A program made the position numbers and the translations under genes. This document shows positions 24,498 through 36,400 of a stretch of DNA of 64,000 nt, piece after piece. Under the pieces are notes generated by a model, which ran no database searches, was not told the DNA's origin, and saw only the letters and a program-made list of their open reading frames with translations. The DNA is taken from assembly GCA_014549065.1 (NCBI GenBank), contig JACDOX010000082.1:1799690-1863689 (forward strand), given 5' to 3'. Position 1 is the stretch's first letter. Every line of letters starts with the position of its first letter. The DNA is from Cardinalis cardinalis. Taxonomy: Eukaryota > Chordata > Aves > Passeriformes > Cardinalidae.

Positions 24498-25425
24498 CCA
24501 TCCATTTCCATGAGGATGCCTCCAAATATCTTTCTAAAGACAGGTTAAATAACATCTACTTCTCCTCCACTGGGCCTCTCATTTCCTCACAAAAGGCTGT
24601 AACTTCCTCTCCATAAATCCATGCTGATTACTTCTGTTCACCCTTTTGTCATTCACAGACCTAGAAACAGACTCCAGGAAGAGTTATTCCATTTTTCTCC
24701 AAGGACGGAAGTAAAGCTGATCAGTCCATAGTTCCCTGGATCTTCCTTCTTGCCTTTCTGTAGGGTGTGATACCTGCTATCTTCCAGCCCTCAGTCATCT
24801 CATCTCCTGACCACTGTGACTTTTTAAATGCTGTCACATCACTCAGCTCCCTCAGCATGCACGGGGGCACCCTGTTCTAGGGAAGTGTACATGACCAGTT
24901 TAAGCATTCCCTAGCCTGATCCACCTGATCTTAGGCTGTCTTCCTAGCTACAGACTTTCCTAGCCTCAAGAACCTGGGATTCCTGAAAGGTAAATCTTAT
25001 CATTAAAGACCAAGCTGAAGAAGATATTGATTACCTTCAGACCTTTAAGTGTCCTTTGTTACCAGAGCCTCTACCCTGTTAAGGGCAGAGTTTTTCCTCA
25101 GATTCTCTTTGCTGCTGATGTACTGGTAGAAGATTTTTATGTCACTCTTTGCAACCCCTCATCAGACTCACCTCCAGGTGGACTTCGGTTTTCCTAATCC
25201 CATCTCGGCAGATTGAACAGTTACTCTACCTACCTACTGTCTTGGCNACCTAACCCTGCTCCTGCTTCTTGCACCCTTCTTTCTGTGCCCAAATTTTGCC
25301 AGGAGCTCCGTATTTACCCAAGCAGACCTCCTGCCACCTCCTGATTGATTTCATNCTCTTGGAGATGGACCTCTCTTGAGCTTTTGAACTTAAGAGCTCT
25401 GGAGCTTGTTGAGCCTATTTTCTCC
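24498..25425 (-). pseudogene. CR1 ORF2 relic, part 2 (RT fingers and EN-RT linker)
   Basis: This continues the minus-strand CR1 ORF2 remains upstream in the element. Reverse translation near 24725-24770 gives KGKKEDPGNYGL, the KKGKKEDPGNYRPVSL motif of CR1 reverse transcriptases. Higher coordinates match the linker between endonuclease and RT, including AGCTGAAGAAGATATTGATTAC near 25011-25040 and the CCAGGAGCTCCGTATTTACCC stretch near 25300. Stops, indels and ambiguous bases interrupt every frame. With part 1 it covers about 1.3 kb of an old, decayed element whose endonuclease portion is missing. Confidence 0.87.
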
Positions 25426-27035
25426 ATCNAGCTGGACTTAAAGAAGATGCAAAGGAGTTAGAAACACCATCCTGAGAATGATATAAGCTGGGAGCAGGCN
25501 AAAGGCAGAGCAGCACAGGAGAGCACAGAATCTGTAAGGATCCTGCTCTATGGTNCCTCTATGGCTGGCACAGAATGCAAAGCACGGTGCAATTTCAGCG
25601 CAAATACTCTGATGTTGCTCTAATATTATACCTAAGAGCTGTCAGTTGTCCCAGCATACAAAGGTGGATTGCAGCTCTCCTTCTTTCTTGTTACCTTACA
25701 TTCTGGTTCAAAGAGAACAACTGAGAGTTGGGGTCTCGGGAGCCAAAAGTCACACTCCCTTTTCTGACCCAAGGCAAGGGGAGGCTCTCCTCACACTTTT
25801 AAGCTATTCAACAGCTCTCTTCCTAAATTACTGAGTGTGACTTTACTTCCTGATCCTTGAGAGAGACCCTTGCTATTTCTCACTTTGGTTTCTCTGACCT
25901 GCCATGCCTTAGTCTCTCACTGCAGCTTGTTCCATTAAAGGTCCAACTTTGNTTCACTGTCACTTCAAGCTTCATTTCCACACTTCTAAAATAATTTCAA
26001 AGAAATTACTCAAAGATGTTATCAAAAGGTAAAACATCAAAGACCAACGTTAATGAAGTTGTAACAACTTAACGCTGCATCACGTGTTAAGCAAAGCCAT
26101 GGCCTGTTTAGCACTAGAAAGGTTATTATTAGCAAAACTTTAAACAGGAGCTTGCTTTGTTTCCCTGTGAAAAAGCACTTATTGAACTCACCAAGCCTCA
26201 TGCTCCAGGACACCTCCTGCTCACTTATCAGCTGTCTGCAGCTGTACTCCAGGTCTCACTTGCTGCCGTAGAGAGGAGAGGAACTGGCCACGGCAAAAAA
26301 AATCCCCCCGAGGGCCATCCCAGCACACCACAGGCCTCTGATGGAGCACAGGACCCCAGCACACTGCACACCACACACCTGAGGAGGCACAGCCAGCTCT
26401 GGGCTCATCACACCCACCAAAAACACTGCAAGCTCCCCTGTCAACTGGTTCAAAACATGGATTATCCCATATCAGCATCCAGATAATCCAAGAAGTCTGA
26501 TGTCTGTGGCTCTTGGCCCGAGCAGTTGGCTGATATTCAAACCTCTACACCCATTAGAGCACAGTTCAATCACTGAAAACAAATTAACATCTGCAAATCA
26601 GTTTATTAACTGTAAACATGCCCAGAACATCCACCCATCTTTCAAGTACAGCAGAAGCAAAGGNTTGGCAGCTTCCTACCTCAGAAACCTCAGGAGTCTC
26701 TAACAAACTCTGTTTGAAGGAACTACTTCAGCTCCTGTCAAGAAAAAAAATCACACTTGCTCTGTCTACATGCACAGCCTGAAATCATAAATCCACGCCC
26801 TGCTATTGCAGCCAAGGATACTCCTCAGTACTTATGTCTTGAATAAAACTGCTATAGGTACCCACCACCTTAGGCTATCTTTATTTGCAGCTCTTTTCAC
26901 TACTGGTAAAACAGCTTTTTTACTTCTCTGGAGTCATCAAAGGGTTCTTTTTCAGGCCCTTTAGAGCAATCTATCATCTCCAGCTGCCAGTTATTAGTAC
27001 CNTCCAAGCTGTTTTTATTTCTTCTATAATGAGAC
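25426..27035. other. no gene recognised
   Basis: Non-coding. A GC-richer patch (26150-26500) holds overlapping open frames on both strands (up to 109 codons) without recognisable motifs, probably chance. Confidence 0.5.
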
Positions 27036-27113
27036 AAATTAGGAAAATATATATACTTACATACACATATACATAAATTAGGCAAATATATATACATACA
27101 TACATATATATGA
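27036..27113. repeat. 39-bp AT-rich tandem duplication
   Basis: Two units, each beginning AAATTAGG and running into ATATATATAC and ACATACA motifs, with a period of 39 bp (27036 and 27075). It probably arose by slippage around a TA/CATA simple repeat. Confidence 0.8.
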
Positions 27114-27770
27114 ATGTATTTGTTAACAAGGAAGCAAAGGCCTTGTTTGTTAAGCTGTTAGACAAAGCAAATAGAACTTTTTTCCAATGGAAATGCTTTG
27201 AAAAAAAATCAGAAAGTGGCTTGGAATCGATATAACTTCCTCAGTCAAACCTGCAATAAATCCAAACCAAGGAAGATAACTGCAGACAAACTGAGTGAAA
27301 ATTAAGTCTCTTAAGAGCTGAAAAGCTACACAACACTTGAGCATGGCAAGAAAAACATTGACCAAATGTTTCAANTAGGAATAACAATAATTTTTAAAAA
27401 TCTCTACACTGCTGAGCAATCCTATCAGTTTCCAGCCCCCGGTTTCCCACTCTAGGCTTTGTTCTCAGTCTGTACCCAAGCCATCCCAAAGCTTATTACT
27501 GAGGCAAGAAGCTGTGTAACCCTGCAGATCTCAGGATTCAACAGACTAAGGGCTTGGAGGGAGGAATCACTGTCACGGGAGTCCTGCCACAGGAGACTGA
27601 GTCAGGGAGAAANAGCCATCAAGAGACCAAGTACTCTTGACTCTAGACTTTGCTAGGTATCAGTGGTGCCAAGGATTCTCATTTCTCCCACAACTCTTGA
27701 CAATTTGATCCTACAAGACAGAACTTATTTTGGAGATGGTCATACAAAGTTACACCACCACCTGTCTCCC
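27114..27770. other. no gene recognised
   Basis: Ordinary sequence leading into the plus-strand CR1 at 27771. Nothing further supported. Confidence 0.5.
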
Positions 27771-28130
27771 TGCAGCCTGGAGAACCTTTTCCTCAGGGGG
27801 GAACTAATCCTTCTCTACAACCATCTCAAANGAGGTTAGAGTGAGGTCCTGTGGGTCTCTCCCTCCAGGTGAGAGTATGTGAGAAAAAATGGCCTCAAGG
27901 TGTACCTCAAGGGGAGGTTTAGATCTGATATGAGGAAAATTTTCTTCTCTGGAAGGGGTGACAGATGTCAGAATGAGCTGCCCAGGGAAGTGATAGAATT
28001 GCCATCCCTAGAATTGTTCAAAAGGCAGGTGGATGTTGCACTTGGAGATTTGGCTCAGTGGTGAACACCACCGTGTTTGGTTAGCAGTTAGACTCAGTAA
28101 TCTTGGGGTCTTCTCCAACCTCAATTTCTC
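27771..28130 (+). mobile_element. CR1 LINE 3' end (5'-truncated)
   Basis: Plus-strand CR1 3' region. It begins with TGCAGCCTGGAGAACCTTTT, runs through GAGGTTTAGATCTGATATGAGG and GCTGCCCAGGGAAGTGATAG, and ends with GGCTCAGTGGTGAACACC and TCTTCTCCAACCTCAATTT. The tail variant differs from the other copies, pointing to a separate CR1 subfamily. Octamer copies at the very end are no longer clear. A 61-codon open frame inside is residual ORF2 C-terminal coding. Confidence 0.92.
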
Positions 28131-31100
28131 CAGGCACTCAGTTTGAGGGCAAAACTTTTGTGCAGTATTGTTGGGATACTGGTAGGTAGAGAGAATGAAG
28201 TTCAGCATCCCGATTAACAGGGACAGCTCACATCTGTAGAGCAAGCCATTCAGCAAGAATTTTGGTGTTGTTTGTTTTGGTTTTTTTTTTCCTCAAAACA
28301 GACAGATTAACCAAATGGAAGGGGAGGAAAAAAACAATGGGAGGATCACANACCTTCATCACAAATTACTTTCCTTTTATTTAATTTTCGTTTTTCTTTC
28401 CATTTCTTAAAGAGGAGCTTTATCTGGCTAAACAGATGCATCAGATCTTGCCCAAAGTTTTCACTTAAAGCTTGACAAGGAGCCCAGTGCACAATTATGG
28501 CATGTAAAGGAAGGATACTGCATTGGGAGCAAAGGGAAAGAACAAAAAACAAAGACATCCCAATTTCCTTCTGACATTAAAGGAAATGTCAATCAAGGTG
28601 TTTTGGTACACCTTATACAGACAGGTACAAACCCTAGCAGTTCTTCTCTCTACTGTCTCAGATNAGAAACATTCTAAGCTACCACAGAATTCAAGTCTTA
28701 ATTGGGCACTGATTTATCCTTTTTTCAAGTTGAGTCTTATTTTTAGTTGACTTATAACACATGCTTTTTCTTCTAAAAAAATGTAGTTGAAAGAAGTAAA
28801 CCCAGTTTTCAGAATGTGCTCTATCCCCTCTCCAAAACAGTCTGTCCTTAAACTCTACAGAACTGGCTACATAAGAATTATGTCTCCTTAAAACCAATTT
28901 GTCTGAAAAAAGGTAAAAAAAAAAGGAGTTCCAGTGTGCNTTTTCAAAAAGACACATCAACAAACATTTTACTGCCAGCCAAAAGAAAACTCCATCCATG
29001 AAAGCTACAAATGAATTTCACATACAACCACAACCCAGCAGTTGTTCCCAGGTCTCGCTAAATGGCATTCTCTGTCCTGCTGGAACCACTGCATAGGATA
29101 CATCACCAAGAGATCAATATGGTCTTCCTTCCCAGCATACTACACTAGCATAAGTCTTGAAAATAGTGGCTATACCAAGTGGATTCTATAATGATAGATA
29201 ACACTGTTACCTTCACCACACACCTCAGGCCTCACACATCACTTTTGCCACCGAACACCAATGTTTTAATCCACAGGATCAGCAAATATACACCACATGC
29301 AATATGAGATTAATATGGCAGCCCTCTACCTCCAGAAGGCAAACACTTCAAGATATAATTCCACTTCAGAATCAAAAGTCAGGCCAGAGAGACAGGAAAA
29401 AGNGAATTCGACAGTTTTGAACTTTGTGAAGGATCTACTGGCCCATTTTAAAATACACCACAGGGAAATAAAAAAATGAAAAAAAAGGACAAAGTACAGA
29501 AAGGTCAGAGCACCTTCCCCAGGTGATGGTGATCTGGGTTGATATACCCAAAAGCCTATCTATTCCTTAGGAATGTCTCAAATTAATGTCTCAAATCATG
29601 TTTTTAAATGCTGTCATATCTCCATAGCAGCCACTGATCTAGCTGGCCTTGGGGAAGTAAATCCTTAACTCTAAGGGAAGAGGCAAACATATTTGTATTA
29701 AACANGGAAACTTCTCTCAATGACAAGTGCGTTGCCTGAGATACAACACGTAAGCAGACATGCCAACATCTCATTGTCAAAATGCTTTTTGGAAAGAAAA
29801 GAGCAAACTATGTGGAAAGAAGCCAGAAAGAGCAAGCTGACTGCCTAAAAGGCAAAGCACTGCAGGAAAGGAAGAGAATAATGCTTTGTGGGATGATATC
29901 ATCCCCTACACTTCCCATGCAAGAGTATCTTTATTTCACAGCCAGCAAATTCCCTACCAATGACAAAAATTTTGAATACTCAAAAGAGCAAATACAAGAA
30001 ATCATATTATCCTGGGAGCAGACAAACAAGTACCTGAACTCCATGGTCTGCTCAAGAGGAAATCAAACCCCACAAACAAACACCCTGATGCAGTAACCCT
30101 GNCAGAGGATGTACATTGTAAGCTGTGCACAACCTCCCAAGCCAGTGACATATTTGACAGGAGAATACAAGTTGGCAACATTGCTTAATCTGCATTTCAA
30201 GGGCAGAGCTGAAATTGCAGTTGCACACAGTGCAAACCCAGATCATCAAAGGGAACTCTTCTATACCTTCTCCTGAAGGAGGCCAGCCAATCATCTTCCC
30301 TTTTCAAGCGCAGGCCTGGGAGACATGAGAGTAGAAAGTGGTTAAATAAACAGCTCTGCACCTCTTATTGTCTTAACAGAATATCAATAGGGACAATCTG
30401 GAGAATGATTTCATCCTTTAGAGTCCTTTTTGCATCAAACCAGGTTAATAAAGAAGTAGAATCTCAACCTGTCTCTGTTCCCTGGGAGCATATTTCCACA
30501 ATTATCAGTACTGATCAGTCCAAAAGAAGACAGTCATCTTTTATGGAAAAGCATGACCTGTTTCTTAATGTTCTATTTCTATACCTGATATCTCTGGCTG
30601 CTCAGTTCAGCCGCTATGAAGTAGCAGCAAATATTGCACAGGCAAAACCAAAGCATCTTGACTCCCTACAATTCTAAAAACACTTCTATCAATACATGAA
30701 AAAAATTACTCCAGGAGATATGTTTCACAAAAACAGAACAGTAGGAAAACCCTGCCAGAAGGTAATGTTGAGAGGCCCAAGCTACCCAGCATTAATAGCC
30801 TGATTTTCAGAGCTGTTGAGCCCTTTCATTCCTCCCAAGAAAATTTTGACCACTAATTTCTTTTGAGGGGAAAAAACAGATAAGGTCCAAAACAAATGAA
30901 AATTCAGCTAATCCTTGAAGCACCACCCCTGGTGCCTGGGAAATGGTGGCTGCATACCCTGCTATGTCAGCTTGAAAGAGTGACACCACCCAAGCATTTA
31001 GAGCAGAGGTAACANCAGTTTTACTTTTGCAGTATCTGCAACTAAGAGGATGAGATTTTTTCTCCCCTTTGGGAAAAGGGTCAGATGTAAACCATTAAGA

Positions 31101-33400
31101 CTGATGATCTCATTGTTCACAGTGAACATATTGAAGTGAAGGCAGAATTAGGAGAGAGGTAACTGAGGATAGGTACACTAATGTCATATACANCTGTGGA
31201 TACCAATATAAAACCAAAATTATTATCAGCGCCCAAATAAAGAACTATTGAGCAGGTATGGGCACAGNATGAAGAGAAACTCAGAGGTAGGAGTCTCAAG
31301 CCCAAAGTGTTTCTTGAAATAACATGAAGTTATGTGCCTTGCCACAGAACATTATGGGTGCATTTCCACCGGTCAGAAAAAGCCTGGACACAATTACAGA
31401 AGAAAATGCTGCTGAGGACTAGTAATACAAATCACCTCTTCCTGGTTCAGGATGCCCCCATGTCCCTAATTCCTCTGCCTGGGAGAGAATTNTAGGAAAT
31501 TACTACTAAATGCCAGGCCTGCTCCTGTACCTTCTGTTGGACCTTAGTGGCCCTCATCAGAGAGAGGACATTAACTTAAATGGGCTTGGATCTGACAAGA
31601 CCATTCTCAGGAGAAACCAGGCTATTCTAGGACACNGCTCTGGACTATGAAAAGGATGCAGATAGGGTACAGTGAAGGAGGCACAGAGTCAAAGCCCCTG
31701 GCTCTGTCTGACAGAGCATCCAGTACTGGTGAAGATTTGTTACAAAAAGAACAAGTAGCATTATCAAAGAGATTAATATTCANCTGGTAACAAGGGGAGC
31801 CAAATACTTACTGTAAAACAACACCTCATCTATTTTTAATATTAGCACNCCTCTTAGCAGTATGAAACTAAGGATGAAGAAAGGAAGTAGAAAGGAAAAA
31901 TAGGAAGGAATATCTTACCTGTTAACCTCTTCATATCTTCAAACTAGCCAGTAAATGGCAAAAGAAGCATAAATCAATTACAGGAGTAAGTGTCACAGAG
32001 ATGTATTAAAGGTAAGGTCAAAAAAAATCCTGACACCAAAAGAAATGTAAAATGAAGAAAAAAAAATCCGATACTGTTTGAATAATTCCTCAAAACAACC
32101 TATGGAATAACTTTAACAATTTTTGCTTGCATGTAAAAGCATTGAATCTATTCACTCATTTTTGAAACATACCACCAATTATATATTGGCCAAGTATCTA
32201 ATCATTCAAAGCATGACAAGTCCAAAATGATAAAGAACATTGTTGCTGTTGTTATGATGATCTATTCTTGCTGCATCTCACATTTTTCTCTTTCTTCACA
32301 TAATGATGATACAGATGAAACAGACCACCACTGTAAATCACACAACTGCAAAATGCATTCTCTCTCCCACCCCAGTCTTTTAAGCTTTTCAATTCAAGGT
32401 TTAATGCAGAAAAAAAAAAAATTAAGATCCTATTGTTAACTCTTAGTACAATGAGCTTGGGAACAAAGTAAGTACAGTGAATATTCAAATCTAGGCACTT
32501 AAGTCCACAAATACCATTCAAATATGAATTGCAATATCCAAAATGAAGTCCCTCTTCTTCACTCAAGTGTCCTTTGAAAACAGCTTCTGCTCCTATTCAG
32601 AGGAAATGTCTGAAGTGTTGACCTCAATATCTGTTGTTACCTCCTTAAAACACCTTACCTCTTTTCCTTGTCTGTTGTGCTTTGGATTTTTTCCTTGTGA
32701 ATTNGGATTTTATTATTGAATAATGATGAAGACCTCGATCACTTTCTAAAAATTGTCTGTCAAGTGCACACAACTGGCAGGCAACGAATGCAACTTTGTT
32801 ACTCAGAGCATAAATCAGTTTTGCTGGATAGTGTGAAGCCAGAGGAAATGTGGTTTTAATACTTTCATGATCTAATTGCTGTTGCCTGCAGTAGAAGAAT
32901 GGGCTTAATTATCCATGTCTTTTCCACGTATATTCCTAAGCCCTGAACTTAGCATGTAGATGATCAGACCCACTGTGGAACCACAGAAACGCAGAAACTT
33001 ATCCTAAACCATCTATCAGGATGGTTCTTACATGAGCTGCAGCATTCTTCATCCCTGCTTCATTTGCAAACATTATTAATATGCTTTCATAGGGCAGCTA
33101 CACTTAGGATACTTGCCTTGTTTTTGCAAGCACAAGTAGCTCATACAAAGTCTGAATGGTGAATANAGTGTCATTCCCTGAATTTTCAGAATAACTTATC
33201 GGAAGATAAAATAAGGCTCAAGTTGTCAAAGTTTTAGCTTGCCACCCTTCAGTTTATGCAAACATCATACTGTAGGGAAAAGAATCATGAACACATCATG
33301 AAGAAGAATCACAAAAGAATTCTCACAAACAAATGTACCTCATGCTGCTACCACTAAAGCAGGAAAATTAAAACCAACTGATCTTTTCAAGTTCGCGTAA

Positions 33401-33436
33401 ATATACATGCATACATATGTATGTAAACATACATAG
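33401..33436. repeat. CATA/TATG simple repeat with internal palindrome
   Basis: ATACATGCATACATATGTATG, followed by TAAACATACATA. The centre CATACATATGTATG is self-complementary. Confidence 0.7.
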
Positions 33437-36400
33437 AACAGTCAAACACTTACAAAAAAAACCCTCAAAAAAGAGCTTTTCCTTAAACCAGATCATCACC
33501 ACCTGGAGAGGGTAAAAGAAAATCTATTATATAAAATAAAAAAATATGGCTAGCACAGATCTATTGCTCAAGTCATCAAACAAGAAAACAATTAGCAATT
33601 AACGGCATGGACTTTAACCAGAGAAGGCAGTTGTCTCTGCTGTTTCCTCTCCTTCAAAGAAAAACACACCCCAAATATCCCACCTTCTGTATCTTCCTTC
33701 TGTCCTGTACAGGGTTTTGTCAGAAGAGCATGTGGACTCAAGGTCTTCTCAACCCAGTGTCTTCTGCCCACCTGCAGAAATATCAGAGCCTTTGGACCTG
33801 AAGTGCCAAGTAGGGATGGATGCTTCTGCAGCACAACTCTTCCTTTCTGTTCAGCAGAGACCTTATGGGCTGCCCAGGATTTTTGCATTTAAAATCCCTG
33901 AACAGACTTTCCTTCTCAAACTGATCCAATCACTTCTGTGACCATGCAAACTGTGGCCCCTCCTGGAGCACGCTAAGTGTGTGCTGTGTGAGGATGTGCC
34001 TCATATTTGGTTTGATCTGCCACCAGTGAGTTACATTTCTTGCCATGTTGAGAAACACTGAGCAATCACTCCTCATTCACCATTTCTGGGACTCTTACAC
34101 CTTCCCCAGTCACCTCAGAGTTTGTTTTGCATGTAACACCTAATTTCTACCCTTTATTTCCACAGGAACAATGACCCAAGTTCCAGTGCTTGCCAGGAGC
34201 ACTGCCTAGCATCAGGGGCAAAGGCTATGCTGGCAACAGCAGGAAGGACACCGTCCATGGATAGCTCCTAGCTGTGAAGTAATACACACACACACAAAAT
34301 TCATGTATGCTCTAAGACCAAGGCCTTTAAATTCGGACAGACCTTATGTGTCACCTGCAGCGACCTTTCCTACAGGAAAATGCAGTAAGATTGGGTTTAA
34401 ATGCTATTTTTTAAAATAAATTATTTTGATTAGGTTGTAATTAACCATTTGCTCTTCATTTTTTTACATTGATGTTACCATCCTGTTTTCTTCAGGGCTC
34501 TATAGTACCTGTCTACACAGAATGAGAAAAATAGGCAGACTAAAGTATATTTCTGTGGCTTTTCCTTTTTGCCTGTAGTGAAATTTTACACATCCCTTGA
34601 TGAAATGCAAGGTCACTGTAACTGGTGTCTACTGTCATTTTCAGAGGAGAGTCAACAGTTCCTAGGACACTAGTGCTCCTCAGCCCCTCCACTCCTGCTG
34701 GACAAAGCTGAAGAAGTCACAAAAAACCCTCTCTAACAGGTATTATTCAGAAANAAATATTTACTTTCTATACTTTTGAAAAAAACACTTAAATACTTGG
34801 GACATCCATCAATAATTCTACTGGAGACAAAGCAGTCTTTCCTCCACTGCTTCTGGAAGAAAATCAAAGAGGAGCTGGTTTTCTTTCCTCCTTACGCTGA
34901 TGTACCCTTTGGTCACACAGAAAGCCAAAAAAGTCCCCACGACTCTGTCAGCATCACAGCTCATTTTCAAGTTACAGAGAGGGCCTAGATGATGAAGGCA
35001 AATAAAACCCCATACTACTAAAGAAGTTTAAACAGCAAACATCTCACAGTGTAATCTGATGAAGCATAAAGAGATGGTACATATTTAGCTGTGGTAACAG
35101 TGGTTTTCCTCCTTTNCTCTGCCCTTTTCCCAGCACTAACTTGGTTTCCCCCCTTTACCTCCTCACATCACTGGAGTCATTTTGGGTTCATCTTAAAAGG
35201 CCTTGAGGCTGTAAGCAAACAGGATGGGCTTGAACACCATTGATCATTCAAATCAGGCAGCAAAGTAGAACCAGCTGGGGCTGGAACCAACCAGAGAGGA
35301 AGACCACGCTCAAACAGTGCCACAGCATCACAATTTCCCTTCTGAAGGCATTCATCACTCNCTTCCCCTTACTTAACAGAAGGCATGTCATCTGGAATGA
35401 TGCTGAACTGTGTCTGGCAGAAAATAAAAGAGAAGAAAAAGCTAACATTTTGTGTTTGTGCAAGTGCTTCTGCTGGTATTTGGACCACTGCCAGCCTATT
35501 CAGTGCAATCTTGTAGAGGGTTATGATGCTGTCTGGGCATTTGATGAAAACTGTAGAACCTCANAACAGAGGCTTTTAGGTGTGAATTGTGTGTGCAGAA
35601 TTGTAATGCAGAGTTGCACTGACATTTGGAGCAGAAAACTGAAATTTCTCAGAATTTGATTCCTTTTTTCTCCCCACCTAAACAGGGATCTTCTGATGTC
35701 CCATTAATATTCTATTCTTTGAAAAATTACTTATGTAAGGAGGATGAATGCTACAAATTCACTCCTCTGTAATAGCTACTCTCTCGCTTTGAGGAAAAAA
35801 TGTCCAGTCTGGATGAAAGTATTCTCATTCTTTTTTAAATTTTGTGTTAGAATATATAGGCAGTATTATCATTTGAACTACACCTACAACGCATGTAGAA
35901 TTTCTAAAACCCTCACAGATGTAAATGTTTTTCCCCTCTTCAGATGTTATAAATAGAAAATAATTCTCTCTTCTGCTATTCCTAGCATAAAGCCTCATAA
36001 AGCCTTGGAGAACTGGTGTCAGATGCAAAGAACTGCAAACCAGCCCCAGACAAAACACACAGCAGCTACCAGCTGCCTAAGGACACTAATAATACAAGAC
36101 TTTACACTTCACAGTCCCTCAGGTTTGAACCTGCCCTCGGTGTGTGACACACTTCAATGAAACAGAACAGCTGCAACACATTTCGACACGGAAGAAAAGA
36201 AGATGGAAAACAGTTGATCTGCACAGAAGTAGCAGCTACAAAGCCTGCATAGCTGGACAGAGTCAATGTCAGACTTTAAATGTTTGATACAAAGAATCCA
36301 AAGTTAACATTTTGGCATTCAAATAAGAATTCACCTTTACAACCCAAAGTATATTTTACGGTAAAGGATTATAGATGTACACAGGAATAAAGCCTTGGTT

